DNA from: Myxococcales bacterium | GTDB taxonomy: Bacteria > Myxococcota_A > Polyangia > Polyangiales > Polyangiaceae | Length of the DNA: 64,000 nucleotides | NCBI GenBank assembly: GCA_004193285.1 | Contig: SECP01000009.1 | Span: 1 to 64,000, forward strand | Direction of reading: 5' to 3' | Shown here: positions 33,831 to 42,456 of the stretch, piece after piece | Position numbering within the stretch: position 1 is the stretch's first letter | Layout of the letters: every line of letters starts with the position of its first letter | Program-made: the position numbers and the translations under genes | Notes under the pieces: model-generated | What the model was told of the DNA's origin: nothing | What the model saw: only the letters and a program-made list of their open reading frames with translations | Database searches by the model: none

Positions 33831-35965
33831 GGCTCGGCCGGAATCCCCACTGCGGCGCGCTGCTCTTTGGTGTAACGCACGTCGAAATCCCAGAGAGAAC
33901 GCGGAAACACGGGGGACGCCGCCAGCTCGCGCAGCAGCCGGTGGGTGAGCTCCGGGTGCTGGTCCGCCACGTTGTTGGCGTCCGGATCCGCGGCCCGCAA
34001 GTCGTACAGCTCGGGCAGCGCCGCCTCCAGCGAAAGCACGAGCTTGTAGTCGCGCTCGGGCGCGATCATCCCGATGCGCACCAGCATGTCCTTGGAGGCG
34101 CCGACCAGCAGGATCGGCAAGCGCCGCGGGGGCGGCTTCTCCAGCAGGTGCTCGACCAGATCTTGCCCCGCGTAGCCGCTCAGCTCCGCGCGGGGCAGCA
34201 TGTAGCGCGCGAGAGTCGGCGCGACGTCCACCAGCGAGACCCGCTCCTCGACCACGCGCGGCGGGAGCCCGGGCGCCTTGAGCACGAGCGGCACCCTCAC
34301 CAAGTTCTCCCACAGGAACACCGAGTGGACCCAGAAGCCATCCCGACCGAGTGATTCGCCGTGGTCGCTCAGGAAGAGCACGATCGTGCTGTCCAGCAGC
34401 TTTCGGTGCTCCAGCTCCCGCATCAGACGTCCGAGCTCGGCGTCCACGGAGGCGGCGACCCCGCGGTACCGATACGGCAGCTTGTCCGGTTCGTCCTTGA
34501 TGTTGAAGCGCTGCAGCGCGGCGTCCACGTGCGGCGGCGAAAGCTCGCGCCAGTTGTGGAGGTCGAAGTTGAAGAGCCACAGCAAGAACGGGCGACGTTT
34601 GCGCACCGGCTCGTCCAGGTACGCGAGGGTGCGGTCCACCAAGCGCGCGGAGGTCGGCTGGTCCGCCCCGTAGCCCCACACCTCGCGCTCCTCCGGGTGA
34701 TCGGCGATGGAAAGAGTGCGGTCGAAGCGAAACTCCGGACGAAGCTTGCTCAAGAACGCCTCCGCCGACTGGGCGATGAGCAGCGTGGACTCGTAACCGG
34801 CGCGGCGCGCCAAGCGCAAGACGTCTCGGTCGGGCGTAGACAAGATGTCGAAGTCGCCGCCGGTGAGCGCTGGCAGTGAGCGGAGCGTATCCGAGCTCGC
34901 CGAGTAAGCGCGCGAGAAGCGGACGCCTCCGTCCGCCAGCTCGGCGACGTTCGGCATCGTCTCTCGATCGTAGGCGACGTCCGCGCGCAGGGTGTCCACG
35001 TAGTAGACGATGATGTTGTAGTTGCGGAGCGGGTCGCGAAGCCGCCACAGCTCCGCCTGCTGCTCTGGAGAAGGCCTGGACGCAGGCGCTCCCCAGCGGG
35101 GATCTTCGGCCAGATCGGTGATGCCGTGCCGCTTGCGGAGCCGCTCGAGCCGGGACCAAGACAAGCTGCGAAAGCCCTTGGGATCCGAGGCGAACGCCTC
35201 CGCCAGCTGCAAGCGGCGCAGCATCCGCCCCACGTACACCTCTTCCAGAAAGACGTGGCGCAGCTTGCCTTCGATGTGGGTGCGCAGCTCCGAGCTCAGC
35301 GCGATGGCCAGGGCGACGCCGAGCGCGGCCAGGCCGAGCGCTCCCACGATGCGCTCGAGCTCGCGGTGGCGGCGGGTGACGAGCGAGAGCAGCGCCCCGT
35401 AAGCGAGGCCGAGCGAAAGCCACGCGCCCGCCTCGAGCAGCGCGTGCAGGCGCGTGTAGAGCGCGACGTATTGCGTGAGGTCGAGCCGCGCAATCTGCAG
35501 GCCTACGGCGCCCCAACCAGCAGCAGCCAGCAGCCCGACTCCGGCGTCCCCGCGGGCGATGCGCTGAGCGCCGAAGAGCCACAACCAAGCCGCCGCGTAG
35601 CTCGCCGCCGCCCCTGCGAGCACTGCGACGACCGGGCCGAGCCGCGCGAAGCGGCTGGCGCTGATGGCCTCGCCCGAAAATGTCCACAGCGCGACGTTGG
35701 CGAGCAGGCAACCTCCCAGGACCGCGTAGAAGCCGGCTCGCAGCCAGCGCGGCCGCTCCTGGTTCCACTGGGTCTCCAGCCACGAAGCCGCGTAGGCAAA
35801 GGCTCCGAAGACCGCGCCTGCGCCCGTATAGAGCAGTAGCGACCAGCGCCAGTGGTCACCGGTCGCGATGAAAGGCCAGCCTTGTCGGACCTGGGCGTCC
35901 AGCCAGACCAGGGTGAGCCCAGCGAGGACGCTGCTCAGAACGGTGCGAAGGAACGCCGGTCTCAG
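33827..35965 (-). CDS. Membrane-anchored sulfatase-like enzyme, probable CTG start
   Basis: The first ATG/GTG/TTG start is GTG 35623, giving 598 residues, but it cuts a membrane helix in half (VVAV before it, LAGAAASYAAAWLWLF after it). Upstream the frame stays open and encodes three more convincing helices (around FLRTVLSSVLAGLTLVWL, WSLLLYTGAGAVFGAFAYAA and WLRAGFYAVLGGCLLANVAL). A CTG at 35965, preceded by GGAG, would give 712 residues; CTG 35992 is an alternative. The soluble domain has YVDTLRAD, FLSDHGESLGRDGFWVHS and LVDVAPTLARYML. The nucleophile position is Thr (SSDTLRSLPALTGG), not Cys or Ser, so it belongs to the Thr-type alkaline-phosphatase superfamily. Substrate unknown. Confidence 0.82.
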   Translation of the reverse strand: MRPAFLRTVLSSVLAGLTLVWLDAQVRQGWPFIATGDHWRWSLLLYTGAGAVFGAFAYAASWLETQWNQERPRWLRAGFYAVLGGCLLANVALWTFSGEAISASRFARLGPVVAVLAGAAASYAAAWLWLFGAQRIARGDAGVGLLAAAGWGAVGLQIARLDLTQYVALYTRLHALLEAGAWLSLGLAYGALLSLVTRRHRELERIVGALGLAALGVALAIALSSELRTHIEGKLRHVFLEEVYVGRMLRRLQLAEAFASDPKGFRSLSWSRLERLRKRHGITDLAEDPRWGAPASRPSPEQQAELWRLRDPLRNYNIIVYYVDTLRADVAYDRETMPNVAELADGGVRFSRAYSASSDTLRSLPALTGGDFDILSTPDRDVLRLARRAGYESTLLIAQSAEAFLSKLRPEFRFDRTLSIADHPEEREVWGYGADQPTSARLVDRTLAYLDEPVRKRRPFLLWLFNFDLHNWRELSPPHVDAALQRFNIKDEPDKLPYRYRGVAASVDAELGRLMRELEHRKLLDSTIVLFLSDHGESLGRDGFWVHSVFLWENLVRVPLVLKAPGLPPRVVEERVSLVDVAPTLARYMLPRAELSGYAGQDLVEHLLEKPPPRRLPILLVGASKDMLVRIGMIAPERDYKLVLSLEAALPELYDLRAADPDANNVADQHPELTHRLLRELAASPVFPRSLWDFDVRYTKEQRAAVGIPAEP

Positions 35966-35985
35966 GGGCTCCGCAGAATAGTGGT

Positions 35986-36615
35986 ATGACAGGCGCCGAG
36001 CAACGCGAGAGCGCGAAGATGCCCAGCCAAACCGAGCCCAAACACACCGAGAAGGCCGCGAGCCTGCCCCAGTTTTCGCTGCGGCAGCTGGGCATGCTGG
36101 TGCTCTACTGTTCGATGAGCGTGCTCTTCACGGCCACGATCGTGGGCTTTTGGTTCACGCGCCTCACCGCCGAGAACTATCGCGCCCCCGGGCTACCGGA
36201 CATGCCGCGAGGCCTGTGGCTGAGCACGCTGCTCATCGCCCTCACCTCGCTCGTGATTTGGCAGGCTCAGCTCGCGATCAAGCGAAACCTTTTGGAGACG
36301 CTCAAGCGCTGGCTCTATGCGGCCGGAGTGCTCGCGTCGCTGTTCTTGCTCACGCAAACGTCCAACTGGTTCGTCATGCGCCCACCGAGCGGCTCGAACT
36401 CGCTGTACCTGGCCACGTTCTTCATCCTCACCGGGGTGCATGCGCTGCACGTCATCGGCGGCTACGTTCCGCTCGGGTTCGTGATCTACCACGCGCACTC
36501 TCGGCACTACTCCAGCTCGAGCCACGAAGGGCTCACGCTGTGCGCGCAGTACTGGCATTACTTGGGAGCAGTTTGGCTCGTCCTCGTGACCATGCTGTAC
36601 CTCGGCAACCGATGA
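35986..36615 (+). CDS. Haem-copper oxidase subunit III
   Basis: A 209-residue protein with five predicted membrane helices and the subunit III signature: LTGVHALHVIGGYV and EGLTLCAQYWHYLGAVWLVL. The start is ATG 35986 or ATG 36019 (MPSQTEPK). The catalytic subunits I and II are not in the window, so it is an orphan here. It could serve an oxidase encoded elsewhere or belong to a caa3/bo3-type cluster that was split. Divergent from the membrane sulfatase-like gene, whose upstream coding almost touches it. Confidence 0.9.
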   Translation: MTGAEQRESAKMPSQTEPKHTEKAASLPQFSLRQLGMLVLYCSMSVLFTATIVGFWFTRLTAENYRAPGLPDMPRGLWLSTLLIALTSLVIWQAQLAIKRNLLETLKRWLYAAGVLASLFLLTQTSNWFVMRPPSGSNSLYLATFFILTGVHALHVIGGYVPLGFVIYHAHSRHYSSSSHEGLTLCAQYWHYLGAVWLVLVTMLYLGNR

Positions 36616-36851
36616 CGAGCCCGGCGACGCGCACCTACTTTTGGGACTTCTTCGGGCCACGTAGTGAGCCTACGGCCGCGCATTTCCAGCGGCACCTGCG
36701 AGGTTTTCTCGAGCAGCACGGCATCGGCGAGCTCGCGGTAGTGACCGATTCGCAGGGGCCCGGGCACCACGCGGTAGGCGTGGTCACGCCCGAGGGTCAC
36801 TGGGAGCTGATAGAGAAGGCGCTGCGCCCCAAGCGCCACGCAGCCGCCTAG
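36612..36851 (+). CDS. Small hypothetical protein after oxidase subunit III
   Basis: A 79-residue soluble protein whose ATG overlaps the subunit III stop (ATGA), so it is translationally coupled to it. It starts TRTYFWDFFGPRSEPTAAHF and has a central His-rich stretch GPGHHAVGVVTPEGHWE. No signal or membrane helix is seen. Its length and coupling suggest an assembly or regulatory partner of subunit III, but this is inference. The stop overlaps that of pdxH. Confidence 0.7.
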   Translation: MTSPATRTYFWDFFGPRSEPTAAHFQRHLRGFLEQHGIGELAVVTDSQGPGHHAVGVVTPEGHWELIEKALRPKRHAAA

Positions 36852-37468
36852 GGCGCGAGGCGCTCGAGCCGCCACGGCTCGTCGTCCTTCGCGCGCTCGT
36901 ACACGAAGCGGTCGTGCAAGCGATCCGTGCGGCCGAGCCAGAGCTCGACGCGCTCCGGGATCACGAGGTAGCCGCCCCAAAACTCGGGCCGCGCCACCGG
37001 CGCGCCTTCGAAGCGCTCCTCGACCTGCTGCGAGCGCGCCTCCAGCTCGCCTCGGGAAGCGATCGGCTGGCTCTGAGGGGACGCCCAAGCCCCGAGCTGC
37101 GAGCCGCGCGGTCGAGTCTGAAAATAGGCTTCGGACTCGGCGGCGGTCGCCCGCTCCACTCGGCCCTCCACGCGCACCTGCCTCTCCCAGGTCGGGAAGT
37201 GGAAGACCAACGCGGCTCGCGGGTTCTCTTCCAGCTCACGTGCTTTGCGGCTCTGGTAGTTCGTCACGAAAAAGATCGCGCCTCGCCGGATCCCCTTGAA
37301 CAGGACGATGCGCGCCGAAGGCCGACCCTCCTTGGAGGAGGTGGCCAAGGTCATCGCGTCTGGCAACGGATCCTTCTTCGCCTGCGCTTCATCGAACCAG
37401 CGCTGCAGCACCGACAGCGGGTCCGCACCCGGCGCAGCGGACTGCGCGTCACTGTTGAAATGAGGCAT
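36848..37468 (-). CDS. pdxH: Pyridoxamine 5'-phosphate oxidase
   Basis: FMN-dependent oxidation of pyridoxine or pyridoxamine phosphate to PLP. The 206-residue protein has DAMTLATSSKEGRPSARIVLFKG, FFVTNYQSRKARELEENP, the WASPQSQPIASR stretch and the C-terminal RLHDRFVYER that contacts PLP. ATG 37468 (MPHFNSDAQ) matches family length; a GTG 33 nt upstream is possible. Convergent stops overlap with the 79-residue gene. Confidence 0.94.
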   Translation of the reverse strand: MPHFNSDAQSAAPGADPLSVLQRWFDEAQAKKDPLPDAMTLATSSKEGRPSARIVLFKGIRRGAIFFVTNYQSRKARELEENPRAALVFHFPTWERQVRVEGRVERATAAESEAYFQTRPRGSQLGAWASPQSQPIASRGELEARSQQVEERFEGAPVARPEFWGGYLVIPERVELWLGRTDRLHDRFVYERAKDDEPWRLERLAP

Positions 37469-37580
37469 TTTTACGGGCACTTGTAGCGCCGGGCGCGCCA
37501 CTTATCAAATCTGCGCTCCACCCCCGAGGAAGATTCCGAATGGCCGGGACGTAAGCATCCCGTATCATCGGAGTAACACC

Positions 37581-37847
37581 ATGACGCTGCGCCCCCATCG
37601 CTTCGCCTCCAGGCCGCTCGCCCTCGGCACCGCCGTGGCAACGCTGCTCGTCGCCTCGCTCTCCCTGGCCGGAGACGCCACCCCCATCGACAAGGCCAGC
37701 GAGCAGGTCAGCGTCGCCCTCAACGTGCTCAAAGACGTCAAAGTCGGCAAGAAGGACGGCGACGAACACCTGGAGAAGGCCCGCGCCTACTTGATCCGAG
37801 CTCGAGCGGAGCTCCTCAAAGCGCAGGGCCAGGACTCCGCCGAATAA
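37581..37847 (+). CDS. Small secreted helical protein
   Basis: An 88-residue protein with a signal peptide (RPLALGTAVATLLVASLSLAGDA). The mature part of about 55 residues is one or two Lys/Glu/Ala-rich helices (KASEQVSVALNVLKDVK; LEKARAYLIRARAELLKAQ). A GGAG ribosome site lies 7 nt before the ATG, and TATCAT (37563-37568) may be a -10. The gene stands before the epimerase gene but 45 bp separate them. Function unknown; it resembles small periplasmic helical proteins of unknown role. Confidence 0.68.
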   Translation: MTLRPHRFASRPLALGTAVATLLVASLSLAGDATPIDKASEQVSVALNVLKDVKVGKKDGDEHLEKARAYLIRARAELLKAQGQDSAE

Positions 37848-37892
37848 AGGCGGCGTTTCGCCCTCGGTCCTCCTTCGGGTATACCAGGCTCG

Positions 37893-38831
37893 ATGCGCGT
37901 TTTGGTCACGGGTGGCGCCGGCTTCATCGGCAGCCACGTCGCAGCCCTCGCGGAAGAGAGCGGCTACGAGGTCGCGGTGCTGGACGATTTCTCGACCGGC
38001 AGTCGCGCCAACTTGCGACCCGGCGCGCGCGTGTACGACGTGGACCTGCGAGATCGCGAGGCAACTACGAGCGCGGTCCGAGACTTTGCGCCGGACCTCG
38101 TCAGCCACCAAGCCGCGCAGGTGAGCGTGGCGCGGAGCCGGCGGGAGCCGCTGCTGGACGCGCAGGTCAACGTGGTGGGCGGGCTGCACTTGCTGGAGGC
38201 CTGCGGCGCGGCGGGCGTCCGAGTAGAGAGGCTCGTCTTCGCGAGCACCGCCGCCATCTACGGGGACTTGCTCGAAGGGGAGCGCGCGCACGAAGGCTCG
38301 CGGGTGGAGCCGCTCAGCCCCTACGGGGTCACCAAGCTCGCGTTCGAGCAGTTGCTCGCCTTTTGGGAGAAGCAGCGCGGCCTGACCAGCCGCGTCCTGC
38401 GCTACTCCAACGTGTACGGCCCCCGCCAGGCTCCGCGAGGTGAGTCGGGCGTCGTGGCCGAGTTCTTCGCGGCCGCACGCGGCGGAAGGGCGCTCACCGT
38501 CTTCGGCCGGCGCCGCGCGGGGGACGGCGGGTGTGAGCGTGACTACGTGTACGTGGGAGACGTGGCGCGCGCCAATCTGCTCGCCCTGCGCGGCGAGTTG
38601 CCCCACGCCGTCACGAACGTCGCCACCGGGCGCGCGACGAGCACGCGGGCGCTCGCGGAGCGCATCGCGGCCCTGGTCGGCACCGGCGCGCCCGTTCGAG
38701 ACGCCCCGCCACGGGCCGGCGACGCCGAGCGTTCGCTCTTGGATCCGAGCCGCGTGGAGTCGGTCCTCGGCGCCCTCACCCCACTGGAGGCCGGGCTCCT
38801 CGAAACAGCTCGTTGGTACCGTGAGCACTAG
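37893..38831 (+). CDS. NAD-dependent sugar-nucleotide epimerase/dehydratase
   Basis: A 312-residue extended short-chain dehydrogenase. The NAD motif is GGAGFIGSH at the N-terminus, and the catalytic Tyr-x3-Lys is in SPYGVTKLAFE, with FASTAAIYG before it. It resembles UDP-glucose 4-epimerase (GalE)-type enzymes, VYGPRQ included, but GalE, dTDP-glucose dehydratase and UDP-glucuronate epimerase relatives share these marks. TATACC lies 8 nt upstream of the ATG. The following endopeptidase gene starts 11 nt inside its 3' end. Confidence 0.9.
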   Translation: MRVLVTGGAGFIGSHVAALAEESGYEVAVLDDFSTGSRANLRPGARVYDVDLRDREATTSAVRDFAPDLVSHQAAQVSVARSRREPLLDAQVNVVGGLHLLEACGAAGVRVERLVFASTAAIYGDLLEGERAHEGSRVEPLSPYGVTKLAFEQLLAFWEKQRGLTSRVLRYSNVYGPRQAPRGESGVVAEFFAAARGGRALTVFGRRRAGDGGCERDYVYVGDVARANLLALRGELPHAVTNVATGRATSTRALAERIAALVGTGAPVRDAPPRAGDAERSLLDPSRVESVLGALTPLEAGLLETARWYREH

Positions 38832-40044
38832 GCGACTCTCCTCCATCACCGCGGCCGCGCTCGCAGCGCTCCTCGCTGCTTGCGGCGCGGGCCGGGCCCC
38901 TGCTCGCGTGCCGGAGCTCCCGGCCGCGAGCACGGAGCTGGAAACCGCGGACGAAGACGCGGAGCAACCGGCGAGCGTCGCTTCGAAGGACGCCGCCGCG
39001 GAAGAGCACGAGGACGGCACCGAGCACGACGCGGCGCTCGACGACGCGGGAGAGGCCGGCGAGCCCACCCCCGACGAGCTCCCCACCGTGCGGCCCCACC
39101 CGCTAGACGGCTGGACTGAAGAGCAGATCGCCCGCGCGGTGGCCACCGACTTGCCGTCGCTCGGCCCCATGTCCCTGGGGTCCCCGAACGCGGGCGCGCT
39201 GCTCAACGGGGTGCAAGCTAGCGTCACCCCTTACTATGAGCCGATCAGCCCGAGCGGCAGCTGGTCCACTCAAGAGACGCTGGACTACCTGAAGGCGGCC
39301 CTCGCCAGGGTGCACGAGGCATTCCCAGGTACGGCCCCACTCGCGCTCGGCGACATCAGCGGTAAGCGTGGGGGGCACTCGCCTCCTCACGTCTCGCACC
39401 AGTCGGGGCGCGACGTGGACATCGCCTATTTCTACACGGGAGGCGCGGGATGGTATGCCCGCGGCACCGCCAAGAACCTGGATTTGCCCCGCAACTGGGC
39501 CTTCGTGCGCGCGCTCATCACCGAGACGGACGTCGACCTCATCCTCATCGACCATTCGATTCAAGCGCTCCTCGAGGACTACGCCCGCGCTCAAGGCGAG
39601 GATGCGGCGTGGCTGGCCGGGGTATTTCGGGGGGTGCCGGGCAAGCTGCGACCGCTCATTCGCCACGCGCCGGGCCATGCCACCCACATTCACGTTCGCT
39701 TCTTCAACCCCATCGCGCAGGAGACGGCCCGGCGCTGTCACGCCCACCTGCTGGCGGCGAAGCTCACGAGCGCGCCGCAGAGCTACATCACCCACAAGGT
39801 GAAGAAGAACGAGACGCTCGGGATGATCTCGAGGAAGTACGGGGTCCCCGTCCCCAAGCTCCGCGCCGCCAATGGGCTCAAGAAGTCGCTCATTCGCGAG
39901 AAGAGCGTGCTTCGCATCCCGGTGGCGTCTCGGGGCCCCGCGCCGGTGGGTCCCCGGCTACGGGTGCCGGCGCGCCGAGCGGCGCCCGCGCCGAGCGCAG
40001 CCGCGAGCGGAACCAGCGCGGCTCAGCCTCCGCCGACCAGGTGA
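38821..40044 (+). CDS. Murein endopeptidase (MepA-like, M74) with LysM
   Basis: A 407-residue exported protein, probably a lipoprotein ([12 protein letters not shown]). After an acidic linker (about 30-95), residues about 105-315 contain the MepA-type zinc motifs [15 protein letters not shown] and [15 protein letters not shown]-terminal LysM domain (about 325-372, starting [16 protein letters not shown]) binds peptidoglycan. LysM fused to a MepA domain is less usual than the bare enzyme of E. coli. GTG 38821 is chosen because it begins the signal peptide; it overlaps the epimerase stop by 11 nt. It would cleave DD cross-links in the cell wall. Confidence 0.88.
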   Translation: MSTRRLSSITAAALAALLAACGAGRAPARVPELPAASTELETADEDAEQPASVASKDAAAEEHEDGTEHDAALDDAGEAGEPTPDELPTVRPHPLDGWTEEQIARAVATDLPSLGPMSLGSPNAGALLNGVQASVTPYYEPISPSGSWSTQETLDYLKAALARVHEAFPGTAPLALGDISGKRGGHSPPHVSHQSGRDVDIAYFYTGGAGWYARGTAKNLDLPRNWAFVRALITETDVDLILIDHSIQALLEDYARAQGEDAAWLAGVFRGVPGKLRPLIRHAPGHATHIHVRFFNPIAQETARRCHAHLLAAKLTSAPQSYITHKVKKNETLGMISRKYGVPVPKLRAANGLKKSLIREKSVLRIPVASRGPAPVGPRLRVPARRAAPAPSAAASGTSAAQPPPTR

Positions 40045-40223
40045 ACGATCTCCAGCACGTCCTGATCCTGCAGGACCGTATCGGCGTGCAGCGCGCGCGG
40101 AACGACCTCTCGGTTGCGTTCGACCGCGACCGGCCCGTCCGTGAGCGCGAGCGCTTCCACCAGGCCGCGCACCGTGAGCCCATCGGGAAAGGTCTTTGCC
40201 TCGCCGTTCACGGTAAGATTCAT
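40023..40223 (-). CDS. thiS: Sulfur carrier protein ThiS
   Basis: A 66-residue ubiquitin-fold protein ending in EIVHLVGGG, the diagnostic C-terminal Gly-Gly of ThiS. In the family, the terminus is adenylated by ThiF and thiocarboxylated for thiazole synthesis by ThiG. It begins [18 protein letters not shown], also typical. No thiG, thiF or thiE lies next to it. ATG 40223 gives the normal size. Its 3' end overlaps the convergent endopeptidase gene by 22 nt. Confidence 0.88.
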   Translation of the reverse strand: MNLTVNGEAKTFPDGLTVRGLVEALALTDGPVAVERNREVVPRALHADTVLQDQDVLEIVHLVGGG

Positions 40224-40288
40224 GACGCCGCGGAGCTTTGACCAAGCAAACTGGCGGCGCAACCTGGAGCCAGGCTAAAATCAGAGCC

Positions 40289-41689
40289 GTGCGTGTTTCC
40301 GGCGTGGCGCTCTCCTCCGTGCTCCTTTCGGCCCTGCTCGGCGCGGGAGCCGGCCTTTGGCCCGCGCTCGAGCGTCGTCTGCCGGAGCCGACCGCGGTCA
40401 CCCTCTCGGGGCGAACACCACCACGAGACCGCGCGCTCTCCACCTGGCTCGCCCAACGCGCCGAGCGGGAGGCCGAAACCGAAATCCGAGTGACCCATCC
40501 GGATGGCGCGCTCGTGGCGGCCCGGAGCGACCTCGGGGTGAGCCTGGATACGGAGGCGGCGCTGGGAGTGTTGGCGCGGCCCCGCGCGACCACGAGCGTG
40601 CTCACGCGACTGCGGGTGTGGCTCGGCGGAGCAGCGCCGGAGCCGGTAGACCTGCCGATGACCTACCGGCTAGACGCAGCGCGGGCGGCCTCCTGGCTCG
40701 CGCAACTCGCGCCTGCGCTTCGGCTGGACCCGGTGGACGCTCGGCTGGACCTCAGCGGCCACGAGCGCGTGGAGGCACGCTCCGGGCGCGAGCTGGACCT
40801 GGGCGCTTCCCTTTCGAAGCTGGCCGCCCTCGGTGGAGCGGACGAGGTCGCCTTGGTTTTCACCGAGGTCGCCCCGCGCGTGCCGACCAGCGCGCTCGCC
40901 GAGGTAGACCCCTCGATCGTGCTCAGTGAGTACGAGACTGATTTCGCCAAGCGCGGGGGCCCGCGGGTGAAGAACATCGCGCGGGCGGCCCAGCTGCTGG
41001 ACGGCGCGCTCCTCGCGCCCGGCGAGGTGTGGAGCTTCAACCGAACGGTCGGGCCCCGCACGCTCGAGCGCGGCTTCGTGGATGCTCCCGTGATCGTCGC
41101 CGATGAGCTCGAGCCCGGCGTGGGCGGCGGCGTGTGTCAGGTCGCGACGACGTTGTTCGCGGCCGGCGTGATGGGCGGGCTGGACGTCGTGAAGCGCCGC
41201 AGTCACAGCCGCCCGAGTGGCTACGCACCGCTCGGTCTGGACGCGACCGTCATCGACGGAGAGGTCGACCTGCAGCTGCGTAATCCGTACCGCGTGCCGA
41301 TCATCGTGCATGCGTTCCTGCCGGTCCCCACGCGCGTGCGGGTGGAGATGCTTGGCGCCGGTGCGCCCGGTAAGGTGGAGCACACGTACTCGGTCACCAA
41401 GAGCGAGGACTTCTTTCGGCGGGTGGACCGCCGCCCCGAGCTGTTGCCGGACCAGGTGAAGCGCCATCAGAAAGGCATCCCGGGCTACGACGTGCTCAGC
41501 ACGGTGCGCACGCGTTTCGTGGACGGGAGCGAGCGCGTCCGGCACTACGCGAGCACCTATTACCCGGTCCCCGAAATCTACTGGGTAGGAGCAGCGGTCG
41601 ACCCGGCCGCCCTGCCCGCGCTTCCCGAGCGCGCGACGCACATGGAGCTGCAGGGCGAGCCCGTCACACCCGCCGGCTACTCGCCCTGA
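40289..41689 (+). CDS. VanW family protein
   Basis: A 466-residue exported protein. GTG 40289 is chosen: it begins the signal or anchor sequence (VSGVALSSVLLSALLGAGAGLW), and TAAAAT (40276-40281) lies 7 nt upstream, consistent with a leaderless transcript. The first part (about 40-210) is a domain often preceding VanW. The VanW domain (about 235-400) has FNRTVGPRTLERGFVDAPVI and GGGVCQVATTLFAAGVMGG. VanW is named from vancomycin clusters but its reaction is unknown; envelope location is inferred. No other van gene is present. Confidence 0.87.
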   Translation: MRVSGVALSSVLLSALLGAGAGLWPALERRLPEPTAVTLSGRTPPRDRALSTWLAQRAEREAETEIRVTHPDGALVAARSDLGVSLDTEAALGVLARPRATTSVLTRLRVWLGGAAPEPVDLPMTYRLDAARAASWLAQLAPALRLDPVDARLDLSGHERVEARSGRELDLGASLSKLAALGGADEVALVFTEVAPRVPTSALAEVDPSIVLSEYETDFAKRGGPRVKNIARAAQLLDGALLAPGEVWSFNRTVGPRTLERGFVDAPVIVADELEPGVGGGVCQVATTLFAAGVMGGLDVVKRRSHSRPSGYAPLGLDATVIDGEVDLQLRNPYRVPIIVHAFLPVPTRVRVEMLGAGAPGKVEHTYSVTKSEDFFRRVDRRPELLPDQVKRHQKGIPGYDVLSTVRTRFVDGSERVRHYASTYYPVPEIYWVGAAVDPAALPALPERATHMELQGEPVTPAGYSP

Positions 41690-41704
41690 GCCCGATTCGC
41701 TCGA

Positions 41705-42367
41705 TCACCCGCCGGCGCCGCCGGCCCCACCCGCCGCGAGGTCGCTGCAGGCGGCTTCGGCGGCGGCGCAGTCGGCCTCCGTCCCCGAAGCGGCCAGAAA
41801 AGGCCCCACGCAGCGAACGAGCGGCTGCAGGCCGTCAGTGTTCTGAAAGCAGTTGATGTACGCGCCCAGGAACTCGTCTCGGGTCAGCGCGGCACAGATC
41901 GCGAACACGGTCGCGCCGTCGAAGCACTCGGGATCCGCCGGCTCGCCGTCGCAGCCTCCGTCGAGCTCATCTCCCACGCAACCAGTCGACGTGAAGCCAA
42001 GTTCTTTCAGGTCCTCGACGCAGCTCACGGTGGCGGTCTGCCCCGTCTCCGCGTCGCAGGTGGCAGCGGTAGCCTCGTCGATGCAGGTCACCTGGCCCGG
42101 CGTGCAACTGCCAGTGCCCGCGCCGGAAGTACCCGTTCGCCCGCCGCTCGAGCTGCCACCGGCACCGCCGCTGCTGCCTGCCCCTGACGCGCTGCTCGAG
42201 CCAGCCGAGCCGGCGGAGCCAGCCGAGCCAGCGGATGCGTTCCCAGCCTTGCCGCTGCTGCCGGCCTCGCCGCCGCCGCCGGTGGACTCACTGGAACACG
42301 CGCTCAACGCGCCGAAGGTCGCCAGGAGCGTGAAGCACAACGACACACCTGAAGACAGTCTCGCCAT
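41705..42367 (-). CDS. Lipoprotein with SAG-repeat linker
   Basis: A 220-residue predicted lipoprotein (FGALSACSSES). The lipobox Cys is followed by about 60 residues of Gly/Ser/Ala with SAGSAGSAGSAGS repeats, then a Cys-rich domain (about 90-150) of the type CTPGQVTCIDEATAATCDA, common in myxobacterial lipoproteins, and a helical Cys-containing end. It closes with GGAGGAGG. Function unknown. Confidence 0.75.
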   Translation of the reverse strand: MARLSSGVSLCFTLLATFGALSACSSESTGGGGEAGSSGKAGNASAGSAGSAGSAGSSSASGAGSSGGAGGSSSGGRTGTSGAGTGSCTPGQVTCIDEATAATCDAETGQTATVSCVEDLKELGFTSTGCVGDELDGGCDGEPADPECFDGATVFAICAALTRDEFLGAYINCFQNTDGLQPLVRCVGPFLAASGTEADCAAAEAACSDLAAGGAGGAGG

Positions 42368-42456
42368 GGGAGCACCGAACCTTTCGATTCCAGCCTACTT
42401 GGACCCGGCCGGTGCGTCAGCCAAAGAGTTCCCAACCCTAGAAAGGGCAGGATTCT

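Noticed and set aside
32748..35783. A 1011-codon open frame on the minus strand
   Set aside because: It is the antisense/other-frame shadow of queG and the membrane sulfatase-like gene; its peptide is Arg/Ala/Gly-rich, and the real genes have clear motifs.
40238..41689. TTG 40238 as start of the VanW gene
   Set aside because: GTG 40289 sits directly at the signal sequence and behind a TAAAAT box; the extra 17 residues are hydrophilic and lie in the divergent gap to thiS.
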